Shown here: positions 24,338-33,299 of the stretch, piece after piece
Numbering within the stretch: the stretch's first letter is position 1
How the letters are laid out: every line of letters begins with the position of its first letter
Source: an uncultured Lachnospiraceae bacterium
GTDB lineage: Bacteria > Bacillota > Clostridia > Lachnospirales > Lachnospiraceae
Assembly: GCA_910577825.1 (NCBI GenBank)
Contig: CAJTOK010000022.1
Location: 1-52,021 of the forward strand
Direction: 5' to 3'
DNA length: 52,021 bases
Notes under the pieces: generated by a model
What the model was told of the DNA's origin: nothing
The model's database searches: none
The model's input: the letters and a program-made list of their open reading frames with translations, nothing else
Made by a program: the position numbers and the translations under genes

Positions 24338-24731
24338 ACAAAAACACCACCAGCAAATAACTACTGGTGGTATTTTCAGGATTATCTCCTAGATGCTGCA
24401 TATAAATTTTAAAAAAATTATTTCTTTACCTTAACATTTTTGCCTGCGCCTTTTGCCTTAACAATTTTCTTGTATGCCTTAACTTTAGCCTTTGGTACTT
24501 TAATAGTTGCCTTTGCATTAATGCCTTTAAATGCGTTGCTGCCTACTTTGCTCTTTGTAAGCTTCTTGGTCTTAACAACAATATTCTTTAACTTGCTGCA
24601 GCCCTTGAAAGCATTAGCACCAATCTTCTTAACATTAGCGCCGATTGTAAGCTTTGTAAGCTTCTTATTGCCCTTTAAAGCATTCTTAGCAATAGCTGTA
24701 ACCTTATAATTTTTACCACTAACTTTAACAG
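24338..24731. repeat. Duplicated segment, copy B (original in adhesin gene)
   Basis: This is the parental copy of the segment at 22783-23077. It comprises the terminator, the stop codon and the last about 100 codons of the adhesin gene, including the 33 codons missing from copy A. Confidence 0.9.
24346..24371 (-). terminator. Terminator of the BspA-like adhesin gene
   Basis: Arms ACCACCAG (24346-24353) and CTGGTGGT (24364-24371) around a 10-base loop. On the minus strand the hairpin is followed by GTTTTTGTTTTATT. Confidence 0.75.
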
Positions 24732-26331
24732 TTGAAGGAATCACAATCTTCTTAGCGTTCTTCTTTCCCTTTGTAAACTGTACTGTCCTTGTACCTGTTA
24801 CAGATGTTACCTTGTACTGTGAACCACTAATAGTAGCCTTCTTGCCTACCTTAACACTTGTTGAAGTACCAGGTGCTTTAGTAGGGTATGCAGGTGCCTT
24901 AGTAGGGTCACTAGGTGCATTTGTAGGGTCGCTAGGTGCGTTAGTAGGGTCTGTAGGTGCCCCACTTGGATTGCCAGGTGCATTTGTAGGATTTGTCCCA
25001 GGAGTACCACTTGGAGCACTGCTAGGAGTACTACTTGGAGCTGCACTAGATGAAGGAGCTGGACTCTGTCCAGGACCTGGAATGTAACCATTGTTGTTGC
25101 CAGGATTTGGAACAGGAGTTGATGTTGATGATTCATTAACTATTGACTCACCCTCTTTAAAAGTAACAATATATGTAGAGAACTTATCACTTTTAAAGGT
25201 TATTTTGCCATCTTTTTCATCACATTTAATAATCTTTATACTTCCATCATCATGAATACGGATTACATAATAAAATCCTTTTTTACTTGCAAATTTTTCA
25301 AGGCTTTTAGGAATACTCATTGTAACCGTTACAGTATCATCACCAAGGTCTTTGATTGATATAGAACCCATTGTAGCAGGTTTCCCATTAACTTGCCTAG
25401 TTGTATCAAATATAGTGGTTATTAAGCTAATATCTAATACAACACCATCATCTACCATACTTTTAACTTCAGCTGCGGTAACATTGCTCTTTAAATTATC
25501 AATCTTAGCATCAGATTTAGTTACTTTTGCTTTTTCTGTATTTGCTTTATCACCTTCAAGCTTATTAATTTCAAGAGATGTTGATTTTTCGCATTTCCCA
25601 TCGGTTACTGCATCTTGAATTTGCTTTGGAGTATAATCACCTACAACCTTGATATTTTCTTCTTTTAAATTATCTTTAAGATTTTTATCTACAGAAGATA
25701 CATCAGCACTAGCTTCCCCAATTTCTCCAACTGCTGAACCTGTAATTGTACCACCAACTACACCTGTTGGTGTTGGTGTCGGTTTTGTATCACCTGTTGG
25801 TGTTGGTGTCGGTTCTGTACCACCTGTTGGTGTTGGTGTCGGTTCTGTATCACCTGTTGATTTATCATCCACCGTTGCTGTACCTGTTATGTGCACACTT
25901 GTGGTACCATCTACAATACCAGTTACTTTAACTTTATAAGTTCCGTCATCTTGTGCTCCAAGACCGTTAGCACTATCATCTACATTTAAGCTACTTGTTT
26001 TAGTTTGAACAGAACTGTCTGTTACAGTAATTGTTGTTGCTGTTGGAGTAGTTGAAGTGCCACTAATACTAACACCTAATGTATTTATTGTTGTAATTTT
26101 TTTATTATTACCAGTTGCTTCAAGAACTACGGTAGCACTTCCTGTTGCTATAGTTCCACCATTTTGTATGCTTTTAATTTGTACACCACCTGTAACATTA
26201 CAATAAAAATTAACATCTTGGTTTTTTGCTTTCGCTACTGGTGACACTGGCAGCAATGATACAACCATTGCTAAAGCTAAAAAGAAGCTAAGCTTACGCT
26301 TTGTTTCCTTCGTCTGTCTAAAAAACTTCAT
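24418..26331 (-). CDS. Secreted BspA-like (leucine-rich repeat) surface protein
   Basis: The start is placed at ATG 26331 (AGGTGG 8 bases upstream), fifteen codons after the first ATG; 637 residues. A signal peptide covers about 1-35 (KRKLSFFLALAMVVSLLP, cleavage after AKA). A beta-rich domain follows (about 36-150), then three 10-residue repeats of the TGGTEPTPTP type (DNA 25770-25856), a domain of about 250 residues that includes FYYVIRIHDDGSIKII, a Pro-rich linker, and seven-residue DPTNAPS repeats (24885-25000). The C-terminal about 110 residues are BspA-type LRR_5 repeats (IGANVKKIGANAFKGCSKLKNI) and a Lys-rich end. There is no LPxTG; the basic C-terminus may bind the wall. It is probably an adhesin. 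The two linker repeat tracts are prone to length change by slippage. Confidence 0.85.
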   Translation of the reverse strand: MKFFRQTKETKRKLSFFLALAMVVSLLPVSPVAKAKNQDVNFYCNVTGGVQIKSIQNGGTIATGSATVVLEATGNNKKITTINTLGVSISGTSTTPTATTITVTDSSVQTKTSSLNVDDSANGLGAQDDGTYKVKVTGIVDGTTSVHITGTATVDDKSTGDTEPTPTPTGGTEPTPTPTGDTKPTPTPTGVVGGTITGSAVGEIGEASADVSSVDKNLKDNLKEENIKVVGDYTPKQIQDAVTDGKCEKSTSLEINKLEGDKANTEKAKVTKSDAKIDNLKSNVTAAEVKSMVDDGVVLDISLITTIFDTTRQVNGKPATMGSISIKDLGDDTVTVTMSIPKSLEKFASKKGFYYVIRIHDDGSIKIIKCDEKDGKITFKSDKFSTYIVTFKEGESIVNESSTSTPVPNPGNNNGYIPGPGQSPAPSSSAAPSSTPSSAPSGTPGTNPTNAPGNPSGAPTDPTNAPSDPTNAPSDPTKAPAYPTKAPGTSTSVKVGKKATISGSQYKVTSVTGTRTVQFTKGKKNAKKIVIPSTVKVSGKNYKVTAIAKNALKGNKKLTKLTIGANVKKIGANAFKGCSKLKNIVVKTKKLTKSKVGSNAFKGINAKATIKVPKAKVKAYKKIVKAKGAGKNVKVKK

Positions 26332-26867
26332 AGACGTTTCCACCTTTCTTCTCATTATTTTTAATTTAATTATCATGTATCTATATCAACTGCAAAGTGA
26401 ATAATCCTACAGTAATTCCACATACAGGCAAGGCAATAAGGCATAAAAGAAACTGGCTTTTTCATTCATCTTTCTTATTAATGCAACATCTTTTTGTAGA
26501 AATTATTACTTTACAATAGATATCAATGCTTATTACCCCTTCCTGTGCAATAATATAGGCACGGTACCAGAACTGCCCGCCCTGTAAACCAAACAGGCTT
26601 TCTGGAAAAAGAAAGGATAGATTTAATTGTCACTGCTTATGATAACATACTATTTAAAAAAAAGCTACCACTTTTATTAAAAATTTTATTACATTTTTTG
26701 GTACATAGTTACAACCGAGCTATGCAAACAAAACAATAATCTTGCAAATTTCAATGTATAGCAGGTACTACACTACCATATTACACAACAAAAGCCATCC
26801 TGATACTTTGGCCTGCATGTGGCAGTACACAGGTTTTTTTACTGCAAATTATACAAAGAGTAAACCA
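26332..26867. other. AT-rich intergenic region without a recognised gene
   Basis: The stretch separates the adhesin gene from the structured element at 26868. It must carry the adhesin promoter; a weak minus-strand candidate is TTGCAG with TAATTA at 17 bases, close to the start. Around 26580-26615 there is a small CCAGAA...CCTGT/ACAGG...CTGG pairing of unknown meaning. I see no convincing coding frame, riboswitch or RNA gene here. Confidence 0.4.
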
Positions 26868-27012
26868 GCTGGCAAGTTCCAAAGCGCTTCCAATGAACAT
26901 GCTGTATGGAGCCGCTGGTGCTTAAGCGCCGTTTTTTGGCGCTTTACGCATCCATTGCGTGCGACATTCAAGCGCAAGCGGGCTGTTCATGGAAGCCTTT
27001 GGAACTACCAGC
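26868..27012. repeat. Structured palindromic element, about 145 bp
   Basis: Outer arms of about 30 bases form an imperfect inverted repeat: GCTGGCAAGTTCCAAAG (26868-26884) with CTTTGGAACTACCAGC (26997-27012), continuing inward through GCTTCC and ATGAACA. Inside are a CCGCTGGTGCTT / AAGCGCAAGCGG pairing, a perfect AAGCGCC-GTTTTTT-GGCGCTT hairpin (26924-26944) and an ACGCA/TGCGT hairpin. There is no coding capacity of note. The terminal sequence recurs in the 54-bp element at 14609. It could be a non-autonomous mobile repeat or a folded RNA. Confidence 0.65.
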
Positions 27013-27179
27013 CCATTAATAACATTTACCTGCAACAATTATTTGCAACAAAAAAATGATTAACCCCAAAATCAAAAGTAATGACATCTAGCAATTTTTA
27101 TGGTAAAATTTCTATAAACTTACCACCATTCCAGATTATATACACTTTATATCTTAAATGGATTAAAGGAGCAATTATT

Positions 27180-27506
27180 ATGGATATACAAAAACAAAAA
27201 ACCCACTTAGTTGAACATATAGCCAGCCTTTTAAACATACTAGAAACCAACAATATGGAAACCAGCCTCCTTATGGAAAATGACATACCACCAGAAGTTT
27301 CTTCTTTATTAGGGACACAGGATATCCAGACCGCATATGAAACAATAAGGTTTATGGAAGAAATGCCAGGAGGCTTCCTTATATACCACGCAGATGGCAG
27401 TGAACAGATTATATATGCAAACAAAGCATTATTACGGATTTTCCAGTGTAACACCCTTAGGGAGTTCCGTGAGTTTACACACAACTCATTTAAAGGGGTT
27501 GTACAC
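27180..27506 (+). pseudogene. 5' part of a PAS-containing hybrid histidine kinase, interrupted by IS
   Basis: The gene starts at ATG 27180 (AGGAG 9 bases upstream) and encodes 109 residues of the original protein before the insertion element. A PAS domain begins near residue 45 (MEEMPGGFLIYHADGSEQIIYANKALLRIFQCNTLREFREF) and is cut in its middle (FKGVVH). Reading continues into the IS end and stops at 27572, adding about 20 foreign residues. The remainder of the gene is at 29304-31216. Removing the IS and one copy of the 11-bp target duplication restores a single frame of 742 codons with a perfect PAS continuation, so the disruption is recent and clean. Confidence 0.85.
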
Positions 27507-29303
27507 CATAAGCGCGAACTTAAGAAAAAACACCTCAATTATAGGTTCTCAAAGGTATTAAAAATAGAATAAAAAAATTTTTGCAGAAAAAATTATCAGA
27601 AATTTATAAAACAATTCAGCTAAAAGTGAGCAGAAATCTAATAAAAAATTATGTATTTAAAATATCTATATTTCTGTTTTTAAATATATTGATTAGACAA
27701 AAAAGGTCATAGCGACTAATCTGTAAAAAACATCTTTTTTTACAGATTAAAATTAATGTTATTCAATAATATTGTAAGTTTAGTTATTTACAGATTTATA
27801 AAATATAAATATATTCTATTTTGTATTTCACGTTAAAATGAGTTCATATTCTATAACAATTAATCCTGATAAAATTTCTTCATGAAATTCATCATTTTGA
27901 TTTTTTCGGTAGCGTTTCCTTTTTGACAAATAACGTAAATATTTTTCGTCGGTAATGTCAATAAATTGACTCCATGATAAACGCAAAATATCCTTTATTT
28001 GTGAAAATGTAATTTTACATTTTTCATAAACAGAATAAGTTATAGTTTTATTTTTTTCAGCAAGAAAACACTCCGCAAGAAATGATTGTCGTTCCGATAT
28101 TATCCATGTTATAAGCCAAAGAAGAACTTCTGTTTCTGCATAGCTTGTACTTCCTGCCTTTAAAGTAGTAATAGAAAAATTCTGTTTAAAACGTTTAAAC
28201 AAAAGCTCTACTTGCCAACGGCTTCTGTATAAATATAAAATTTCTTCTGCACAGTATTCTATTCCTAAAGATGTAATTACGACAATCCAGCCCGCACAAA
28301 ATAATGTTTCTTGTGTTATTTTATGTTGTTTTCTTGAAGCTGTTTTTTTCTTTCGCCTTCTTGATTGTTCTGCTTTTTCTTCTGGCAATTTTTCAGCAAT
28401 GACACGGACATAGCCTGTCTTTGTTTTATATTTACAAAAACCAAATATATCAATTACTGTATTTTTTTTTGCATTTCTCAATAATTCTATTAAGAAAATT
28501 TTATTCCCATCCGCATTGTATAAACAGAAATTCTTTGGTGTAATACGCAAAATTACATCTGCCTTTTTCTCCTGTGCATAAATATAATTTTGTGCTGTAC
28601 CATATCCTGCATCTGCCATTACAAGATCATCTTTTTTTATAGAAAAATGTTTAAGTGATTCTGCTACATGTTTGTCTGTAACTTTTACTTCACATATACG
28701 ATTTTTATTCAAAGAATAACATGTATGTATACGTTGTTGTTTTTGCCCTTTTACATCTTGGCAGATTGTAGAAGCATCCACTAAAAGTACATTTATTATT
28801 TTTCCATAATCAGATGTTTCGGCTTGTGGTAGAAATGATGATAACATAGAATGCAAAATTTCATGTAAAAAATCTGCTGATTTTGAAAAATGTTTTCTCC
28901 AAGCAGTATCGGAAATATATGATATTCCAAGTGCACAGGAAACAGCAGCTAAAATGCGGAAAGAAATATTTGAACATGCATATAAAAATAGTATTTTTAA
29001 CAAGTCTAGTGCAGAATGAATTCCTCGTTTTCTTTGTATAGCACCAGTTTGTAAAGCAAGTTCATCAAGACCTTCTGGTAAAAAAGGAAGAATTTTTTCA
29101 TTCCATTTTTCCATAACTTCTTGCAAATCTTCATTTAATTTGGTAGAATTATTTTGTGAATTCATGACAATCCCTCTTTTCTTGAAAATTTTTTTCTAAA
29201 TCTATTTTACAACAAAAAGGGGATTTGTCATGATTTTTTTTCTTTTTATAAGTTTTCTTCAAAGCCTGTATTTTAAGCATTTTTTCTTAAGTTCGCGCTT
29301 ATG
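27507..29303 (-). mobile_element. IS231-like insertion sequence (IS4 family)
   Basis: The element is 1797 bp. Its 24-bp terminal inverted repeats (27507-27530 and 29280-29303) are perfect and begin CATAAGCGCG, then AACTTAAGAA, the inner part being shared with ends of IS231-type elements. It is flanked by an 11-bp direct repeat, GGGTTGTACAC (27496-27506 and 29304-29314), within the 10-12 bp known for IS231. One transposase gene reads leftward. About 300 bp between the left end and the transposase stop are AT-rich and non-coding. Confidence 0.92.
27828..29165 (-). CDS. IS4-family (IS231-like) transposase
   Basis: Encodes 445 residues, full length for the group. The DDE residues can be placed: Asp in LLVDASTICQ (about 128), Asp in MADAGYGT (about 184) and Glu in the YREK signature YLYRSRWQVELLFKRFK (about 320-336). 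An N-terminal domain with a helical SFRILAAVSCALGIS region precedes the core, and a basic linker (SRRRKKKTASRKQHK) lies in the insertion domain. The frame is open and undamaged, so the element may still be mobile. It catalyses cut-and-paste transposition between the inverted repeats at 27507 and 29303. Confidence 0.93.
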   Translation of the reverse strand: MNSQNNSTKLNEDLQEVMEKWNEKILPFLPEGLDELALQTGAIQRKRGIHSALDLLKILFLYACSNISFRILAAVSCALGISYISDTAWRKHFSKSADFLHEILHSMLSSFLPQAETSDYGKIINVLLVDASTICQDVKGQKQQRIHTCYSLNKNRICEVKVTDKHVAESLKHFSIKKDDLVMADAGYGTAQNYIYAQEKKADVILRITPKNFCLYNADGNKIFLIELLRNAKKNTVIDIFGFCKYKTKTGYVRVIAEKLPEEKAEQSRRRKKKTASRKQHKITQETLFCAGWIVVITSLGIEYCAEEILYLYRSRWQVELLFKRFKQNFSITTLKAGSTSYAETEVLLWLITWIISERQSFLAECFLAEKNKTITYSVYEKCKITFSQIKDILRLSWSQFIDITDEKYLRYLSKRKRYRKNQNDEFHEEILSGLIVIEYELILT

Positions 29304-31216
29304 GGGTTGTACACCAGGAAGACCTTGAAGAAGTGGAACAAAGCATAATGGAACAGGTAAAAGCAAGCCAGTATGACCTGGATTATGTAGAATACCGTAT
29401 TATACGCAAAGACGGCCTTATACGCTGGGTTGAAGATTACGGGCATTTTATCCACAGCAATTCCGCTGGTGATATCTTTTACGTTTTTATAACTGATGCA
29501 ACCGATAAGAAGAAAAAACATATGGAAGAAAAAGCTTCCCTGTTAAATAAAGGAAAGCAGAAAGAGAAAAAGCTCCAGAACGTAATTGATAATTATGACA
29601 AAAGAATCAAGCTGATTAACCAGGAGCACCTGCGCCGCCTTGAGGTCATAGAAGGCCTTAGCATAAATTATGAATCAATACTTTATGCTGATATGGATTC
29701 TGATAAAATCATGCCTTACAGGTTAAGCAAGCGTAATAAGCTGCAATTTGGCAATAAATTACAGGTACGCAGTTTTCTATGGTATATTTCTGATTATATA
29801 AACACATGGGTACATCCCGAAGATACCAGGATTGTTTCTGAAGCCACCAGTCCTGCATATATCCGTGAAAGGCTTTCAAACCATAAAACATTTTACATTA
29901 ATTACCGTATTATTTATAATGATGAAATACAATACCTGCAGCTGCGTATTGTGAATGTCAGCAATAAAAAACATATCTCGCAGATTGTCATGGGCTACCG
30001 CAGGGTTGATGAGGAACTCCAGCATGAAATGGAACAGAAACAGATGCTTAAAGAGGCATTAAATAATGCAGACCTGGCCATTACTGCCAAGAATACTTTC
30101 CTCTCGAATATGTCACATGATATGAGGACGCCCCTTAATGCTGTTTTTGGCTATACAATGCTTGCCAGGAAGTGTAACATTGATAATGAAACTATTAGTG
30201 AATATCTTGATAAAATTGACCATTCCAGCAGGCAGCTTCTTGATTTAATTGACAAGGTACTAGAGATATCATGGACAGAAACTAATGACGTAAATATAGA
30301 AGAAACAGAATGTAATTTATGCGATATTATGCAGGACATACATAATACACTGGCGGAACAGGCTGCCAGTAAGAATATATCACTTTCAGTAAATTCTTCT
30401 AACCTCAGGCACTATGATGTATTTACAGACCCAGGCAAACTCAAACAGCTTTTAATGCACCTGTCCAATAACGCATTAAAATATACTAAAAATAATGGCA
30501 TGGTTAATATAAGCTTATATGAACTTGAAAAACTGCCTAATAAACATGTAACCTATAAATTTGTAGTCCAGGATACAGGCATTGGCATTGGAAAAGGCTT
30601 TTTAGAACGTATTTTTGAACCGTTTGAACGTGAAAAGAACACAACATTCAGTGGTGTACATGGCACCGGGCTTGGCCTTGCCATTGCCAGGAACATTACA
30701 GAAATGATGGGCGGGCATATAGATGTAGAAAGCACTGCCGGCAAGGGCAGTACATTTACAGTTACACTGAACCTGCGCATACATGAACAGCCACTGTCTA
30801 TTTCAAATGTGAATGAAGATACATTTTCACAGCTTATGAACCAGAAGATACTTCTTGTAGAGGATAATGAAATTAACCTTGAAATTGAAACTGAAATACT
30901 GCAGGGTCTTGGTTTTATAATAGAAACAGCTGTAAATGGCAGCATTGCCGTTGAAAAAATCAAAAAAGCAGAACCAGATGAATTTGCACTTGTACTTATG
31001 GATATCCAGATGCCTGTTATGGACGGGCTTGAAGCAACCCGGGCAATCCGGAGCCTTGGCAGCCCGGAACTTGCCAATATACCAATTATCGCACTGTCAG
31101 CCAACGCATTTGAAAGCGATAAACGCATGTCAATAGAAAGCGGCATGAATGCACATCTTACTAAACCTATAGATATACCTGTACTGCTTGAAACAATAGT
31201 TAAGACAATCAAATAA
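29304..31216 (+). pseudogene. 3' part of the interrupted hybrid histidine kinase (PAS-HisKA-HATPase-REC)
   Basis: Downstream of the IS the original frame continues from CAG at 29315 for 633 codons. It holds the rest of the first PAS (QEDLEEVEQS...YRIIRKDGLIRWVEDYG), a coiled coil, a second PAS-like region, the HisKA domain with LSNMSHDMRTPLNAVFGYT, an ATPase domain (LSNNALKYTKN, DTGIGIGK, GTGLGLAI), and a C-terminal receiver (ILLVEDNEINLEI, VLMDIQMPVMDG, IIALSANAF, LTKPID). All catalytic residues are intact. A GTG at 29333 could start translation, but no ribosome site is visible and the sensory PAS would be lost. The intact protein would be a soluble hybrid kinase; no transmembrane segment is seen. 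Its output partner is unknown. Confidence 0.85.
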
Positions 31217-31238
31217 CGCAGGTCCGGTAAAAACAAAA

Positions 31239-31343
31239 GTCCATAAGTCTTATTCTATGGTATGGTTTAACTTGTTATTAAAAAGGTTGCCAAAAAAGAA
31301 TAAGCTTATGGACGGTTTGATTATATTAGTATTTTATCAAACC
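31239..31343. repeat. Two adjacent inverted repeats between convergent genes
   Basis: The first pairs 31239-31256 with 31297-31313 (GTCCATAAG...CTTATGGAC, 17 bp with one bulge). The second, immediately following, pairs GGTTTGAT (31314-31321) with ATCAAACC (31336-31343). They lie between the hybrid kinase end and the TOPRIM remnant. They could act as terminators or be the scar of a lost mobile element. Confidence 0.45.
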
Positions 31344-31437
31344 AGCTATAACCGTTTTGTAGAACTTATGCCTTATACTGCAATAGTATTAATTTTATTT
31401 ATAATTTATAAAACAGGATTATCTTTAAAATATAAAT

Positions 31438-31590
31438 TTAAATTTGTATGTCTTTCTTTTTGTCAGATGATAAATCCCCACAAGTAAATTCAAAATGTAT
31501 TTCTTTATGCCTGTATATTTTTTTGAATATATTTTCAAGTGCCTTTTTATCAGTAGCACCTTCAACAATAAAAACTACTGCTTTCTTCAT
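31438..31590 (-). pseudogene. Truncated TOPRIM (RloB/OLD-like) nuclease remnant
   Basis: A frame of 50 codons from ATG 31590 to TAA 31438, encoding MKKAVVFIVEGATDKKALENIF and further residues up to DIQI. The VEGATDKKAL stretch is the glutamate motif at the start of TOPRIM domains. The Asp-x-Asp half of the domain is missing, so this is the first quarter of a nuclease gene whose rest has been lost. It directly follows an AAA15 ATPase gene on the same strand (26 bases), the usual arrangement of ATPase-plus-TOPRIM antiphage pairs. A weak ribosome site (GGGAG, 13 bases away) precedes the ATG. It could still be translated as a small protein. Confidence 0.65.
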
Positions 31591-31616
31591 CCTGTTTTTT
31601 TATCTCCCTTGTTGTA

Positions 31617-33092
31617 TTATTGTTCATATTGGTTTAATAAATCCAGAAAATCTGCCGAAAAGTTTAAATCTGCATTTTTGCTGCCGGGATTTCCTGCTTT
31701 TTTAAAGGCATATCCAATATCCTGGAGTTCTGTATCATCATACAGTTTTTCTTTTTGTCCTCCTAATACAAGTGTCCTGATATAAAAATCCCTTTTGTTA
31801 TTTGTTTTTTCAATACCTTTTAATGAAATATACCTGTCCAGTGGGTTTATTGTAGAACATATGATATTTTTTTTATCTAATTTCTCCATAATCCTGAGGT
31901 TATGTGATGTAAATATCAGCTGTCCTTTTGCCTCCTGTGCAAGAACACCAACCAGTTCACCTAATAAATATTCAAAAATTCCTGCATCCAGTTCATCAAC
32001 AACAAGACAAACACCTGGATTATTATACAGATAAATCAAATAATTCAACAGGGAAATAATCCTTTTTATTCCTTCAGATTCATACTTAATTAGAAATCTG
32101 TTTTCATCTCTTCTGGAATAAACTTCAACCTGGATTATCTTAATACCATCTTTATTAATTTCCTCATTAATTTTTATGATTTCTATAGACAAATCAGGGA
32201 TTATAGACTTAATTGCTACATTGATTGCTTTAACAATATCTTTAAGCCTGTTAAAAATTATTTCAGGAAATTCACCTCTTCCATTTACAAATAAAGGAAT
32301 ACAGCCCTGCATTATTTCATTATCTGATTCAACATGCACATTTACAGGTATGAAACTGTTAGAATAATTAGCTCCTAACTGGTTTACTTTTACTACCTGT
32401 AACCTCATATTTGCAAATTCAAATAATGACTGTGCAACATCAGAAAATGCAATTTCTTCATCATTTTTCTCCTTGGCTGTGTATGTTTTGTTTATCACAT
32501 CATTAAAGAATAATGATATATTTTGCTGGGCACACATAACCGCAAGATTTTGTATAGATTTGAAAAAACGGATTTTTTTAATAATTTTTTCATCATCTGA
32601 TATAATTTCTGCTTGTGCATTTTCTAAAATAGATTGTGTATCATAATATGGGTTGGAAAATGAAACCCTTCTCCTTGTCTTCCAGGCAGAGCCTCTTTGC
32701 CAGTAAGTTATACTTTCTGAACTAATCTGGATTTTCTTTTCCTTAACAATTCTTTTTAATTCTAATTCATATTCAGCTTTATATTTTCTGTTTTCACATT
32801 CTATATAAAATATATTTGTTATTTTTACAGCTTTTTTATCATCAAACATGCCGGCATATGAATTATAAGATATATTTTTCCCACTCATTACATGCTGTAC
32901 TATATCCAGTGATTCAATAATAGCTGTCTTTCCTGAACCATTTTGTCCATAAATACCATTGATATCAGACCCTTTTATTTCTGCACGGTATTCAGCATTT
33001 GAATAATTAACATATTTAATATCACCATAGGCAACATTTTTAAAATTTTCTAACCTGGATTCTGTTATTCTGACCAGACTTTTTTTCTTCAT
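31617..33092 (-). CDS. AAA15/ABC-type ATPase of a presumably defective defence pair
   Basis: The start is set at ATG 33092 (MKKKSLVRITESRLENFKNV); the frame is open eight codons further. The protein has 491 residues. It opens with the LENFKNV strand typical of RecF/AAA15 ATPases. Walker A is GQNGSGKT (49-56), the signature-like region is YESEGIKRIISLLNYL, Walker B is CLVVDELDAGIFEYLLGEL, and FTSHNLRIM is the switch histidine. This is the family of RloA, AbiL and PARIS AriA ATPases. Its partner gene appears reduced to the 50-codon TOPRIM stub just downstream. The ATPase itself has no visible damage. The original role was probably abortive antiphage defence. Confidence 0.75.
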   Translation of the reverse strand: MKKKSLVRITESRLENFKNVAYGDIKYVNYSNAEYRAEIKGSDINGIYGQNGSGKTAIIESLDIVQHVMSGKNISYNSYAGMFDDKKAVKITNIFYIECENRKYKAEYELELKRIVKEKKIQISSESITYWQRGSAWKTRRRVSFSNPYYDTQSILENAQAEIISDDEKIIKKIRFFKSIQNLAVMCAQQNISLFFNDVINKTYTAKEKNDEEIAFSDVAQSLFEFANMRLQVVKVNQLGANYSNSFIPVNVHVESDNEIMQGCIPLFVNGRGEFPEIIFNRLKDIVKAINVAIKSIIPDLSIEIIKINEEINKDGIKIIQVEVYSRRDENRFLIKYESEGIKRIISLLNYLIYLYNNPGVCLVVDELDAGIFEYLLGELVGVLAQEAKGQLIFTSHNLRIMEKLDKKNIICSTINPLDRYISLKGIEKTNNKRDFYIRTLVLGGQKEKLYDDTELQDIGYAFKKAGNPGSKNADLNFSADFLDLLNQYEQ

Positions 33093-33299
33093 ATCACCGC
33101 ACTCCATTTCATCCAAATAAGTTTTTTATCATTTTTTGTGATAAAATATACCGGTTATTACAACTTATTATATATCAATCCCGATAAAATATCCAGTTTT
33201 ATTTTATAGTGTATACAATTTTAAACATATTATACCAGGTTCCAATGTATATTTTTATTTACTTCTGATGGATATGTGTATGAGCCTTTTCTAAAAGGA

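Noticed and set aside
25746..25931. Tandem 30-bp repeats as a possible CRISPR array
   Set aside because: The units are contiguous without unique spacers and encode a Thr-Pro linker in the adhesin.
26742..27059. 105-codon plus-strand frame across the structured palindromic element
   Set aside because: No ribosome site, odd composition, and its middle is simply the inverted-repeat element.
31257..31487. 76-codon plus-strand frame after the hybrid kinase
   Set aside because: It runs through two hairpins and over the TOPRIM remnant on the other strand; no ribosome site or recognisable protein.
33124..33146. TTTTATCA/TGATAAAA palindrome upstream of the AAA15 ATPase
   Set aside because: Very AT-rich and short; it could easily occur by chance in this region, and no promoter is aligned with it.
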